From Acidobacteriota bacterium (GTDB lineage: Bacteria > Acidobacteriota > Terriglobia > Terriglobales > Acidobacteriaceae): a stretch of DNA of 64,000 nt. Positions 41,493-50,049 of the stretch are shown here, piece by piece; within the stretch, counting starts at the first letter, position 1, and every line of letters begins with the position of its first letter. The notes under the pieces were generated by a model. That model saw only the letters and a list, made by a program, of their open reading frames with translations. It made no database searches and was not told where the DNA came from. Location: positions 243,244-307,243 of the forward strand of contig JAJXZT010000001.1 in NCBI GenBank assembly GCA_021779935.1, written 5' to 3'. The translations under genes were made by a program, and so were the position numbers.

Positions 41493-43145
41493 ATGTCCCC
41501 CTTATTCGCGAACCTTGCATCATTTTTTGCTTTCCTTCAGCCGCATCAGAACGCCTTGGTGCAGTTCATCAGGAAGCAGACCAACCCCACTTTTAAGGGG
41601 CTATACCAGGTCAACGCATTCGATCTCTGTCTTCTCATTCCTTACTTCGTAGTCCTCGTCATCCTCGCCGGTTACGGTTTCCATCGTTATCAGCTCGTGT
41701 GGATGTACTACCGCAACAAGAAGAACAAGACCACCGCGCCCAAGTCACATTTCGTCGAACTGCCTCTCGTCACCATTCAGTTGCCCATTTTCAACGAGCA
41801 GTTCGTCATTGATCGCCTCGTCGACTCCATCTGCAAGCTTGAATATCCCAGGGAAAAGCTCGACATCCAGGTGCTTGACGACTCTACCGACGAAACCGTA
41901 GAAGTTGCCCGCGCCGTCGTCGAGCGTTATGCCGCCATGGGCCATCCCATCACCTATATCCATCGCACCGACCGCCACGGCTTCAAGGCCGGAGCTCTCG
42001 ACCATGGACTCAAGGTGGCCCGTGGTGAATTCGTCGCTATTTTCGATGCCGATTTCACGCCTCCGGCTGACTGGCTCATGAAAGTTATTCACCATTTCGC
42101 CGAGCCTGACATCGGCATGGTGCAGACGCGCTGGACGCACCTCAATCGCAACTACTCGTTCCTCACCCAGGTCGAGGCCATCCTTCTCGACGGACACTTC
42201 ATCCTCGAGCATGGCGGCCGTTCGCGCTCCGGAGTCTTCTTCAATTTCAACGGAACCGCCGGAATGTGGCGCATCAAGGCCATTGAAGATGCTGGCGGAT
42301 GGCAGCACGACACTCTCACCGAAGACACCGATCTCAGCTACCGTTGCCAGTTGAAGGGCTGGAAATTCCTCTACCTTCAGGACGTCGAGTGTCCCGCCGA
42401 ATTGCCCATCGAGATGACCGCCTTCAAGACCCAGCAGGTCCGCTGGGCCAAGGGACTCATCCAGTGCGCCGTCAAGGACCTGCCGCGTATTTTCCGTTCG
42501 AAGGACATCGACCTCCGCGAGAAGATCGAGGCCTGGTATCACCTCACGGCCAATATCAGCTATCCCCTGATGATCGTGCTCTCCGTGCTCCTGCTTCCGG
42601 CCATGATCATCCGCTTCTACCAGGGCTGGTTCCAGATGCTCTACATCGACGTGCCCTTGTTCCTCGCCTCCACGTTTTCCATTTCGAGTTTCTATCTCGT
42701 CTCGCAGAAGGAACTCTATCCCGGCAAGTGGTACAAGAGCATCCTTTACCTGCCGTGCCTCATGGCGCTTGGCATTGGATTGACAATTACGAATTCAAAG
42801 GGCGTCATCGAGGCGCTCATCGGACACCAGACGGCCTTCGCGCGCACGCCGAAATACAGGGTTCAGCAGAAGGGCGAGCGCTCGAAGGCGGCGAGAAAAT
42901 ATCGCAAGCGGCTCGGCATCGTTCCCTGGATCGAGCTCGCCGTCGGTTCCTACTTCGCGCTCACCGTCTGGTACGCCATCGTGAATGAGAACTACATTAC
43001 GATTCCGTTCCTCATTCTTTTTGTTTACGGCTATTGGTACACCGGCCTCATGTCGCTCCTCCAGGGACGCTTCGATTCCCTGCTGCGTGCCCGTCACGAC
43101 GAAGGTGCCGAGGAACACATCAAACCCTTCCCTGTCGGGGTTTAA
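41493..43145 (+). CDS. processive GT2 glycosyltransferase (cellulose synthase-like)
   Basis: A 550-residue membrane glycosyltransferase. One or two TM helices near residues 43-65 precede the GT-A domain. The catalytic motifs are DDSTDET, FDADFTPP (DxD), TEDTDLSYR (catalytic base) and QQVRWAKG (QxxRW), the last typical of processive beta-glycan synthases. Four to five TM helices lie at the C-terminus (about 355-540). It is probably a beta-glucan or mannan synthase; it lacks a PilZ domain. The frame is open from 41334, but that would overlap the divergent gene; ATG 41493 is preferred. Confidence 0.9.
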   Translation: MSPLFANLASFFAFLQPHQNALVQFIRKQTNPTFKGLYQVNAFDLCLLIPYFVVLVILAGYGFHRYQLVWMYYRNKKNKTTAPKSHFVELPLVTIQLPIFNEQFVIDRLVDSICKLEYPREKLDIQVLDDSTDETVEVARAVVERYAAMGHPITYIHRTDRHGFKAGALDHGLKVARGEFVAIFDADFTPPADWLMKVIHHFAEPDIGMVQTRWTHLNRNYSFLTQVEAILLDGHFILEHGGRSRSGVFFNFNGTAGMWRIKAIEDAGGWQHDTLTEDTDLSYRCQLKGWKFLYLQDVECPAELPIEMTAFKTQQVRWAKGLIQCAVKDLPRIFRSKDIDLREKIEAWYHLTANISYPLMIVLSVLLLPAMIIRFYQGWFQMLYIDVPLFLASTFSISSFYLVSQKELYPGKWYKSILYLPCLMALGIGLTITNSKGVIEALIGHQTAFARTPKYRVQQKGERSKAARKYRKRLGIVPWIELAVGSYFALTVWYAIVNENYITIPFLILFVYGYWYTGLMSLLQGRFDSLLRARHDEGAEEHIKPFPVGV

Positions 43146-43220
43146 TCAGGTAATGGGTGCCAGGCACTCGGCGCTAGATAAATCTCTGGTTTTGCGTGAG
43201 TCGGGAGTTCTGTTTGGGTG

Positions 43221-43251
43221 CCCCATTCAAGCCGCTTTTGCTTGAGTGGGG
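43221..43251. repeat. palindromic family I element
   Basis: CCCCATTCAAGC and GCTTGAGTGGGG pair (one mismatch) around CGCTTTT. T-rich DNA follows, and the element lies 76 bases after the glycosyltransferase stop. Confidence 0.75.
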
Positions 43252-43252
43252 T

Positions 43253-43318
43253 AGTTGCTTTTGATTTTGTTTTGCTTGCGGCTTGTTGCTGTTTCTTGTG
43301 GCTTGCGGCTTGCCGTCT
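43253..43318. repeat. TTGCTT/GCTTGCGGCTTG short-unit repeat
   Basis: Degenerate tandem units of TTGATTTTG followed by GCTTGCGG and GGCTTGCC occupy the space after the family I palindrome. Confidence 0.5.
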
Positions 43319-43319
43319 A

Positions 43320-43348
43320 ACACCTAGTACCTAACGCCTGGTACCTTT
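43320..43348. repeat. CCTAACGCC/TAGTACC short-unit repeat
   Basis: ACACCTAGTACCTAACGCC and CTGGTACC lie immediately before the ATG of the SRPBCC gene. A related array is at 46939-46968. Confidence 0.5.
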
Positions 43349-43349
43349 T

Positions 43350-43868
43350 ATGAAACTTCTTCGCGCATTTATCGCTCTCATCGTCGGAACCCTCTTCACG
43401 CTGATCGTCATTGGCAACAGCCCATATCACCCGGTTCGCGAACTGTTCACTGTCGTCGAAATCAGTGCACCGCCCGCCAAGGTCTGGAATAATTTCGCGG
43501 CTTTCCAAACTTACCCGCAGTGGAATCCATTCATCACCAGCATCGTTGGAGACCCGCGCCCCGGCTCCACTCTCAAGGTCCACATCGCTCCGCCGGGCGC
43601 CATGTCCTGGACATTTCATCCCACCGTCCTCACCTACAATCCCAACCACGAGCTCACCTGGCTCGGACGCTTCCTCATCCCCGGCCTCTTCGACGGACAG
43701 CACACCTTCTCCGTCGAATCCAACGGCACCGGCGGCACGCGCTTCATCCAGCGCGAACGCTTTACCGGCGTGCTTGTTCCTTTTATGTGGGATTCCCTGA
43801 AGATCCACACCGCGCAGGGCTTCAAGGACATGAACCAGGCCCTCAAGAAGCGCTGCGAACAACCCTGA
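43350..43868 (+). CDS. membrane-anchored SRPBCC-domain protein
   Basis: The 172-residue protein has one N-terminal TM helix (about residues 5-22) followed by an SRPBCC (START/Bet v1-like) domain: ISAPPAKVWNNFAAFQTYPQWNPFI, the family hallmark of polyketide_cyc2-like proteins, and a C-terminal helix (FKDMNQALKKRC). These domains bind hydrophobic ligands; the ligand is unknown. No ribosome-binding site is visible, since repeat DNA runs up to the ATG. Confidence 0.82.
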   Translation: MKLLRAFIALIVGTLFTLIVIGNSPYHPVRELFTVVEISAPPAKVWNNFAAFQTYPQWNPFITSIVGDPRPGSTLKVHIAPPGAMSWTFHPTVLTYNPNHELTWLGRFLIPGLFDGQHTFSVESNGTGGTRFIQRERFTGVLVPFMWDSLKIHTAQGFKDMNQALKKRCEQP

Positions 43869-43883
43869 TCTCTTCGCCGGGTG

Positions 43884-43914
43884 CCCCATGCAAGCCGCTT
43901 TTGCTTGAGTGGGG
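43884..43914. repeat. palindromic family I element
   Basis: CCCCATGCAAGC and GCTTGAGTGGGG arms flank CGCTTTT; it starts 15 bases after the SRPBCC stop codon and is followed by TAGTTGTTTTTG, so it may terminate transcription. Confidence 0.75.
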
Positions 43915-44015
43915 TAGTTGTTTTTGCTGTTGCTTGTTGCTTGCCGCTTATCGCTTGCAGCTTTCCTTCCGAAGGATGGGCTCCGCAGTAGTTCAGCAGC
44001 TCAGTAGCTGAGCAG
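43915..44015. repeat. mixed short-unit repeats (TTGCTTG and AGCAGCTCAG types)
   Basis: TTGCTGTTGCTTGTTGCTTG is followed by CGCTTATCGCTTGCAGC, then by TTCAGCAGCTCAGTAGCTGA and GCAGC, filling the gap between convergent genes. Confidence 0.5.
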
Positions 44016-44606
44016 CTATTTCTTCATCCTCACATCCGTCGTCAAAAACTTATACGACTTCACCAGTTCCACGTACTTCGCATAATCTGCCGCGAACGTC
44101 TTGTCATCCTTCGACGACATTGCAATCATCACGATGACCTTGGGCGTATCGATATACGCCACGGCTTCCGTGCGGTCGTACGCGCTATGTTCGAACTTCT
44201 GTACCAGCGCCTTGCCGTCTTTCGTTTCGATCGGCTCTCCCGGCTGCACCTCGACCCCTTCCGCCGTCACTCGCGTCTGCTCCGCGTCGGTCTTCATCAG
44301 CGCTTCGACGCTTTCCATCCCCTTGTGTTTCCCCACCGTATTCACGTACATCACGCTGCCGGCATCTTTCGCCTTCGTCCACGACGATCCTTTCGGGTAA
44401 AACGCCGCATAGATTCCTTCATCGTGCATGATGCCGTTATCCAGCACCCACCCTTTTGGTGCGCAGATCGTGAACGCGTGTCCCTTGCCATAAACGATCC
44501 CGCAATTTGCATCCTCGGTGGATTTCCCGCCTCCACTCTGTGCTCCTGCCGCGCAGCACATCATTGCCATCAATCCAACCATCGACATCCGTCGAATCAG
44601 GCCCAT
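44016..44606 (-). CDS. exported hypothetical protein
   Basis: The 196-residue product has a signal peptide (about residues 1-22, MVGLMAMMCCAAGAQ). The mature part has strands ICAPKGWVLDNG and GIYAAFYPKGSSW, and a C-terminal helix, resembling PsbP/Mog1-like domains. ATG 44606 has GGGGAG at good spacing; 44621 is an alternative start. No function can be assigned. Confidence 0.75.
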   Translation of the reverse strand: MGLIRRMSMVGLMAMMCCAAGAQSGGGKSTEDANCGIVYGKGHAFTICAPKGWVLDNGIMHDEGIYAAFYPKGSSWTKAKDAGSVMYVNTVGKHKGMESVEALMKTDAEQTRVTAEGVEVQPGEPIETKDGKALVQKFEHSAYDRTEAVAYIDTPKVIVMIAMSSKDDKTFAADYAKYVELVKSYKFLTTDVRMKK

Positions 44607-44750
44607 TTCTATTCTCCCCATTCTGGAAAAAAGTCATTCTGCTTGCCCAAGCCCGCACCGTCCATGAAATTCGTACTTACTTTGCCCTGGCCGGACCCTC
44701 TTTGCCCCTGCTGCTGCTTTTTCTACCCCCGCAACCTGCCCTTCGTTTGG

Positions 44751-44756
44751 TATCCT
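44751..44756 (+). promoter_or_regulatory. -10 box, possible leaderless promoter
   Basis: TATCCT ends 8 bases before an in-frame GTG at 44765 and 11 before the ATG at 44768. Confidence 0.35.
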
Positions 44757-44767
44757 AACCATCTGTG

Positions 44768-44932
44768 ATGATCAAGGCTCTATTCGTGCTGCTGGTCGTG
44801 TCGACCGTGGTGCTGGTGGGGGTATCAATTGCCGCGTACGTCAGAATACGAAGGCATATGTCTGCCCCGCTGGACCGTCAGCACGGTACAGCCGTGACAG
44901 ATCACAAGGTTGATCCAAAATCACAGTTCTAG
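44768..44932 (+). CDS. 54-residue single-span membrane protein (candidate)
   Basis: The short product starts MIKALFVLLVVSTVVLVGVS, a strong TM helix, followed by a basic stretch YVRIRRH and a polar tail. The promoter-like TATCCT at near-leaderless spacing and a strong terminator downstream support it. An in-frame GTG one codon upstream could be the start. No family is recognised. Confidence 0.5.
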   Translation: MIKALFVLLVVSTVVLVGVSIAAYVRIRRHMSAPLDRQHGTAVTDHKVDPKSQF

Positions 44933-44984
44933 AGCTGTATCCTGCCGCGAACCGCTTCTTGCCCTGTTTCGCGGTTGTAGATTG

Positions 44985-45009
44985 GTGTGTTTTTTCGACA
45001 CACGTTTTT
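44985..45009 (+). terminator. intrinsic terminator
   Basis: GTGTGT and ACACAC pair around TTTTTCG and are followed by GTTTTT. A longer imperfect CCGCGAA/TTCGCGG hairpin lies just upstream. Confidence 0.6.
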
Positions 45010-45116
45010 GCGGGTGCGTGGCGTCTTCACCCCGCGGATTTTCGCCTGAGGATTGCCTCGGCCAGACAATGCACCCCCCGGGCCATTGAGCTCGTGCTGG
45101 TGCGGAAACAGGAATT

Positions 45117-45989
45117 ATGAGCAGCAGTTCAGAAGTGCAGGAAATCAAGATCGCGCACAGTCCCGATTCGGACGACGCATTTATGTTTTACGGCCTCGCC
45201 ACCAACAAGGTCCGCGTTCCGGGTCTCAAGTTCACCCATGTCCTCTGCGACATCGAGACTCTCAACCACAAGGCCATTAACGAGGCTTTCTACGACGTCA
45301 CCGCCATCTCCTTCCACGCCTACCCCTACTTGCAGGACAAGTACGCGCTCATGCCAAGCGGTGGCAGCGTAGGCGAGGGCTACGGCCCCATGATCGTCGC
45401 CGTCAAGCCGTTTTCCCACGACGAGATCAAGAAGGTTCGCATCGCCATCCCCGGCACATTGACCACTGCCTATCTTGCTCTCAAGCTCTTCGCTCCCGGA
45501 ATCGAAACCGAAGTCGTTCCCTTCGACCAGATCATTCCTCAGGTGCTCGAAGGCAAGTTCGAAGCCGGCCTCATCATCCATGAAGGTCAGCTCACTTACG
45601 CCAAGTCCGGCCTCAACAAGGTCGTCGATCTCGGCAAGTGGTGGCGCGATATGACCGGCCTCCCGCTGCCCCTCGGCGGCAACGCCATCAAGCGCGAACT
45701 CGGCCCCGAAGTCATGGCCAAGGTCTGCAGGGCCCTGCGTGACAGCATTCAGCACGCCCTCGATCATCGCGAGCAGGCGCTGCAATACGCCATGCAGTTC
45801 GCCCGCGACCTCGACACTCATCTCGCCGACCAGTTCGTCGGCATGTACGTCAACGAGCGCACTCTCGACTATGGCGACGATGGCCGTCGCGCCGTCGAAA
45901 AGCTCCTCGACATGGGTTATCGCGCCGGTGTCATTCCGCATCCCGCCAAGGTCGAGTGGGTCAGCGACTCCCTCGCGACTCGCGAATAG
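45117..45989 (+). CDS. mqnD: 1,4-dihydroxy-6-naphthoate synthase-type protein, futalosine pathway
   Basis: The 290-residue protein has the MqnA/MqnD periplasmic-binding-like fold. It starts [19 protein letters not shown] and contains [29 protein letters not shown] and [16 protein letters not shown], the last carrying the conserved His of MqnD. MqnD converts cyclic de-hypoxanthine futalosine to 1,4-dihydroxy-6-naphthoate. It is assigned MqnD rather than MqnA because a separate clear mqnA lies at 37181. Confidence 0.88.
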   Translation: MSSSSEVQEIKIAHSPDSDDAFMFYGLATNKVRVPGLKFTHVLCDIETLNHKAINEAFYDVTAISFHAYPYLQDKYALMPSGGSVGEGYGPMIVAVKPFSHDEIKKVRIAIPGTLTTAYLALKLFAPGIETEVVPFDQIIPQVLEGKFEAGLIIHEGQLTYAKSGLNKVVDLGKWWRDMTGLPLPLGGNAIKRELGPEVMAKVCRALRDSIQHALDHREQALQYAMQFARDLDTHLADQFVGMYVNERTLDYGDDGRRAVEKLLDMGYRAGVIPHPAKVEWVSDSLATRE

Positions 45990-46027
45990 CGCTTCCATCA
46001 AATCAGTCTGATCAAGTTATTCGGGTG

Positions 46028-46058
46028 CCCCATTCAAGTCGCTTTTACTTGAGTGGGG
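46028..46058. repeat. palindromic family I element
   Basis: CCCCATTCAAGTC and ACTTGAGTGGGG arms lie 38 bases after the mqnD stop and are followed by TATTTGCTTTTG. Confidence 0.72.
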
Positions 46059-46076
46059 TATTTGCTTTTGCCCTGC

Positions 46077-46107
46077 TCGAAACTCGAAACTGGAAACTCG
46101 AAACTCT
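46077..46107. repeat. GAAACT-type short-unit repeat
   Basis: TCGAAACTCGAAACTGGAAA and CTCGAAACTC are tandem copies of the unit also seen at 32757 and 58411. Confidence 0.6.
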
Positions 46108-46178
46108 CCCTTGTATCCTTCTTTCCAAGCTCCCGTTTCCCGGCACCGTTCGTCCAACGCATCACCCACGGAGGACCT

Positions 46179-46769
46179 ATGAAAAAACTTTCGCTCACCG
46201 TTCTGCTCTTTGCTCTGTCGACTCTTGCTCTTGCTCAGCAACAGCCGGCCAAGCCTCCCGCTCCGCCTGCCGCGCCTGCGCCTCCGGCAGCCACCGAAAC
46301 CAAGCCTGCCGCGCGGCCCGACGACGTCCAGTCCATCTCCGCCATCGTCAACGCCGTTTACGACGTCATCTCCGGCCCTGCTGGAGAGCGCGACTGGAAT
46401 CGTTTCCGCTCGCTCTTCATCCCCGAGGCGCGCCTCATCTTCAACATCGCCACTCCCAAGGGGGATGTTGTCCGCCGCGTCATGAGCACCGGCGATTATG
46501 CCCAGCGCACGGTACCGATTTTCATGAAGGAAGCATTTTTTGAGCGCGGCATTGCCAATCGCGTAGACCGCTTCGGCCACATCGCTCAGGTCTTCAGCAC
46601 TTACGAGTCGCGTCACGAGAAGGACGGTGCGCCCTTCGCCCGCGGCATCAACAGCATCCAGCTCGTCTATGATGGCCAGCGCTGGTACATCGTCACCATC
46701 CTGTGGGACCAGGAGTCCCCCGGCAACAAGATCCCCGAACAATATCTCACCGGCACTTCCGCCGACTGA
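46179..46769 (+). CDS. exported NTF2-like (SnoaL-type) protein
   Basis: The 196-residue precursor has a signal peptide (1-19, FALSTLALAQQ), then a Pro/Ala-rich linker (about 20-45) and an NTF2/SnoaL-like cone-shaped domain: IVNAVYDVISGPAGERDWNRFRSLF and NSIQLVYDGQRWYIVTILWDQE. The domain may be a ligand binder or an unknown enzyme. GGAGG precedes the ATG. The preceding open frame to 46053 reads repeat DNA and is not used. Confidence 0.8.
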   Translation: MKKLSLTVLLFALSTLALAQQQPAKPPAPPAAPAPPAATETKPAARPDDVQSISAIVNAVYDVISGPAGERDWNRFRSLFIPEARLIFNIATPKGDVVRRVMSTGDYAQRTVPIFMKEAFFERGIANRVDRFGHIAQVFSTYESRHEKDGAPFARGINSIQLVYDGQRWYIVTILWDQESPGNKIPEQYLTGTSAD

Positions 46770-46808
46770 TCGGCCAAACCTCTTCGGCCTTGAGTAATCG
46801 CACCGGTA

Positions 46809-46839
46809 CCCCATTCAAGCCGCTTTTGCTTGAGTGGGG
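46809..46839. repeat. palindromic family I element
   Basis: CCCCATTCAAGC and GCTTGAGTGGGG arms around CGCTTTT lie 40 bases after the NTF2-like gene and are followed by T-rich DNA. Confidence 0.75.
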
Positions 46840-46938
46840 GCGTTGCTTTTGGTTTTGTTTATGATTTTGATTCTGATTTGTTTCGCGTTGAATACGTCTC
46901 TGTTTTTACAAGCGTCTCCCGCGCATGGCTGTGATTTC

Positions 46939-46968
46939 TAATACCTAACGCCTAGCACCTAGTCCCTG
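46939..46968. repeat. CCTAACGCC/TAGCACC short-unit repeat
   Basis: TAATACCTAACGCCTAGCAC and CTAGTCCC run up to the end of the PilZ gene on the opposite strand. Confidence 0.45.
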
Positions 46969-47297
46969 TAGAACCTTCCCAGCAGCACTCCCACTTCCAC
47001 TGCCGCGTCCGCCTCCAACCGCTCGAACTCGCAGCCCAGACCCTCTTCGGACAAGTATCGAACCACGGCCTGCACTTCTCTCAGGATTCCTTCCCGCTCA
47101 TCGCTGATCTTCAGCGTCAGTTTTGTTCCGATCGCGAATGGCTTGCGTGTATCCACCAGCAGGCCTCCGCGACCAATCTGGCGGATGGCTCCCAGCTTCA
47201 CTCCCGCGTGATCCAGCGCATACACGCGCGCCTGCGGTGGAACCTCTGCACGGTCAAACCTGCGGCGATCTGAATTCTCAGCCGGCGGAAAACTCAT
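46959..47297 (-). CDS. PilZ-domain protein
   Basis: The 112-residue product is a single PilZ domain, which typically binds cyclic di-GMP. The N-terminal RxxxR-type cluster is visible in DRRRFDRAEV, followed by GRGGLLVDT in place of the usual DxSxxG, so one motif is degenerate and binding is uncertain. A 4-base ATGA overlap couples it to the upstream M49-like gene. Confidence 0.88.
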   Translation of the reverse strand: MSFPPAENSDRRRFDRAEVPPQARVYALDHAGVKLGAIRQIGRGGLLVDTRKPFAIGTKLTLKISDEREGILREVQAVVRYLSEEGLGCEFERLEADAAVEVGVLLGRFYRD

Positions 47298-49060
47298 TGC
47301 ACTTTCTCCGGAAACGAAAAGATTGGGTAAATATCCACTGGTACGTTGCGCAGCGACTCCAGCGCAACACTGAGCTCGCCCGGCATCTTACCGTATTTCG
47401 CGAACCATTGCTCCGCTTCCGTGCGATTTCCCGTCGCTTCTATTCCCAATAATTCCTTCGTCAGCGACGCAATTGCTCCCGGCATTTTCTCGTAATTCAT
47501 TTCATAGCGCAGCGGAACCGTGCGCAACGTCACTTTTCCCGTCTTGCGATCCCGTATTTTTTCCTCGCTCACCGGCTGAATTGCGCCCTGTTCCAGCAGG
47601 TAGTTGAACTCCATCATCTCCGCCTGTCCGTGCGCCTCTGCCACGCCAAATCGCGCCGACCGGAACAGGTCCGCCACATACGATGCATAGTATCCGTCCA
47701 GTTCTTTTTCCGGCAGCACGCCTTTGTCTACCAGCCACTTCAGCGCAAACATCCCCGTCACGTCCGCCTTGGCTTCTTCCAGGGGACTGTATAGCGGCCC
47801 AATCGCCTCGTTGATGTCCATCTTCCCCGTCGCCGTCCTCGCGAACGCCGGTCCCAGTCCGTGGGAGATCTCGTGCGCGATCGTGCCCAGCATGTATCCC
47901 TCGCCCGACACCAGCCTCGCCTGCTCCGGCGCCATCAACTGCTTCGCCAGCGGCAGAATCACGTAATTCACCCGCGCATCCATGAAGTTCTTGAAGAACA
48001 TTTTCTTCGTGCCCTTCGCCTGGTGAATCCGCGGATCGTTCGGCAGGTTATCCGCCACCGCCTGGTATCCGTGCAGCAGGTCTCCCGCGCGATAAGGTGC
48101 GTCCACCACTTCCATCGGCGTCGGCTGGCCATGCTTATCCGGCTTGTCCGCCGCATCCAGCGGCAACGCTTCCTGTATATCCGGAATGTATTGCTGGAAC
48201 TCTTCCAGCTTCTTGCTCTCCGCATCGTTGCGGATCATCACCGCCGCGCCATACGACGTCTTCACTCCCAGCACATCGTCCAGGTAAACCTCGTACGGGG
48301 CAAAGATAATGTCGATCTTCGGGTTCTTCAGGTCGAGCCACTGCAAGTCGCTCGCATAGTAGTGGTCTGAGAGCAGCGCATCCGCTCGCGCCCTCAGAAA
48401 CGCCGCAAACTCCGGGTCATCGCTCAGCTTCGCCGCCGCCCTCAGGTCCGCCGCCGCCGGCCCCAGGAATGCGCGAAACACCTCGTGATACGGAAGCCCA
48501 ACCAGTTCGCTCCCGTTCCACCGCACAATCGTGTATGGACTGTACAGTTCCGCCTTCGCCTCCGGATGCGCCTTCACATACGCTTCAATCTGTTCCCGTG
48601 TCACGCCCCTCGGATACAGTCCTCTATCCGGCGAATACTTCTCATTGCCCACGAACGCCGTATTGTTGTCCACCAGGTCGAATCGTCCGCCGTTGATGAA
48701 CAGGTACCGCAGAATCTCCTGATCGCGGGGATTCCTGCTTCCCTCCAGTTGCTGATAAAACTTTAGCCCCTGCGGGTCGCTCTGCCGCCAGAAGATCGAC
48801 TCCAGGTATTGCGACGCGTCCACCAGTTTCTCCACCATCGCCACTTGCTTCGCCGTCAATCCCGCGCGATTGAATGGCATCCGCACGGCCTTGAACTTCG
48901 CCAGCCGCAGCGACAGGTCCGGCACCGCCTTCAGCTTCGCGCCGCTCGGGTACGATCCGCCAATCGGATATTTCTTCGTCACGGTTTCTTTAGGACTGGT
49001 TTGCGCCTGGAGTGTCAGCGCGAGACAGGACATCGCCAAAAGTGCGACGTATCGCTTCAT
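47294..49060 (-). CDS. exported M49-like metallopeptidase
   Basis: The 588-residue precursor has a signal peptide (residues 1-19, MSCLALTLQAQ). The protein resembles dipeptidyl-peptidase III (M49), with the metal-binding motif reading HEISH near residue 393 and EEAKADVTGMF further on for the second ligand. Classical DPP III has HELLGH with one more residue, so this is a variant branch. A large N-terminal domain (about 20-370) precedes the catalytic one. AGGAAG precedes ATG 49060. It shares an ATGA overlap with the PilZ gene. Confidence 0.82.
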   Translation of the reverse strand: MKRYVALLAMSCLALTLQAQTSPKETVTKKYPIGGSYPSGAKLKAVPDLSLRLAKFKAVRMPFNRAGLTAKQVAMVEKLVDASQYLESIFWRQSDPQGLKFYQQLEGSRNPRDQEILRYLFINGGRFDLVDNNTAFVGNEKYSPDRGLYPRGVTREQIEAYVKAHPEAKAELYSPYTIVRWNGSELVGLPYHEVFRAFLGPAAADLRAAAKLSDDPEFAAFLRARADALLSDHYYASDLQWLDLKNPKIDIIFAPYEVYLDDVLGVKTSYGAAVMIRNDAESKKLEEFQQYIPDIQEALPLDAADKPDKHGQPTPMEVVDAPYRAGDLLHGYQAVADNLPNDPRIHQAKGTKKMFFKNFMDARVNYVILPLAKQLMAPEQARLVSGEGYMLGTIAHEISHGLGPAFARTATGKMDINEAIGPLYSPLEEAKADVTGMFALKWLVDKGVLPEKELDGYYASYVADLFRSARFGVAEAHGQAEMMEFNYLLEQGAIQPVSEEKIRDRKTGKVTLRTVPLRYEMNYEKMPGAIASLTKELLGIEATGNRTEAEQWFAKYGKMPGELSVALESLRNVPVDIYPIFSFPEKVQ

Positions 49061-49159
49061 TCTTCCTAACCTCAGCATGGCTTCAGTGCTTTGCATTCTA
49101 CCAGCCGGTGCCCTCGCCGTGCCGCTCGGTTACACTGGTATGGGACACACTTTAGAACC

Positions 49160-49879
49160 ATGACGCAGCCCGATTTCGACTTCAAAAACGCGCACCAGAA
49201 CTTGCTCATCGACGCCGACGATACGCTCTGGGAAAACAATATCTACTTCGAGCGTGCCATCGCCGACTTCATCTCGTTCCTCAACCATCGCCAGTACACG
49301 CCGCAGCAGGTCCGCGCCGTCCTCAACGAAGTCGAGGCGGAAAACGTCGTCAAGCACGGGTACGGACTCCACAGCTTCGCCAGCGCCCTCGTCGACACCT
49401 TTGAGCGCATCTCCGTCGAGCCCATCACACCGTCGCTGCATGAAACCATCCATGGCTTTGCCCACACCATCGCCGAGCAGCCCATCGAGCTCATCGCCGG
49501 CGTCGAGAACACCCTGCGTTACCTGCGCCCGCGTCACCAGCTCATCCTCGTCACCAAGGGCAACTTCATCGAACAGTCCGGCAAGATCGAGCGCTCCGCC
49601 ATCAAGCACTACTTCGTCGCCACGGAAGTCGTGCCCGAGAAGGACGAAGCCGTCTACCGCTCCGTCATCGACAAGTACTCCCTCGACCGCGCCACTACAT
49701 GGATGATCGGCAACAGTCCCAAGTCCGACATCAATCCCGCGCTCGCCGCCGGCATCCACGCCATCTTCGTCCCCCACGCCGACACCTGGATTCTCGAGCA
49801 CGAAGACCTCTGCACCGCCGTCCCGCCCCAGCACATGATCCGCCTCACCCGCTTCTCCGACCTCCAGACCCTTTTCTAG
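49160..49879 (+). CDS. HAD-superfamily hydrolase
   Basis: The 239-residue product has HAD motif I as LLIDADDTLW, a helical cap (about residues 25-115), motif II as ILVTKG, a Lys region in EVVPEKDEA, and motif IV as MIGNSPKSDINPALAAG. The second Asp of DxD is retained (DADDT). It is probably a phosphatase such as a phosphoglycolate- or nucleotidase-like enzyme; the substrate is unknown. There is no ribosome-binding site, and a TACACT box 23 bases upstream leaves a short leader. Confidence 0.88.
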   Translation: MTQPDFDFKNAHQNLLIDADDTLWENNIYFERAIADFISFLNHRQYTPQQVRAVLNEVEAENVVKHGYGLHSFASALVDTFERISVEPITPSLHETIHGFAHTIAEQPIELIAGVENTLRYLRPRHQLILVTKGNFIEQSGKIERSAIKHYFVATEVVPEKDEAVYRSVIDKYSLDRATTWMIGNSPKSDINPALAAGIHAIFVPHADTWILEHEDLCTAVPPQHMIRLTRFSDLQTLF

Positions 49880-50049
49880 ACGCTGTGATTGACCTGACTC
49901 TGCATCGCCATTGACCGGCAATCCGCTCTCCCGCTATGCTTAACTCCGTTGATGACTGCCTCTATCTAATCCGCCTGACTGCGCCCTGCCGCGATGTTTC
50001 GCATCTGCGGAGGCGTGTCCCGTGGCCCTCAACCTTCGGGAGATTAGAA

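Noticed and set aside
40477..41652. 391-codon plus-strand open frame
   Set aside because: Antisense to the exported protein at 40123, Arg/His-rich and ending inside the glycosyltransferase gene.
35827..44015. CRISPR array
   Set aside because: The repeated units are 6-12 bases, degenerate, without regular spacers, and there are no cas genes.
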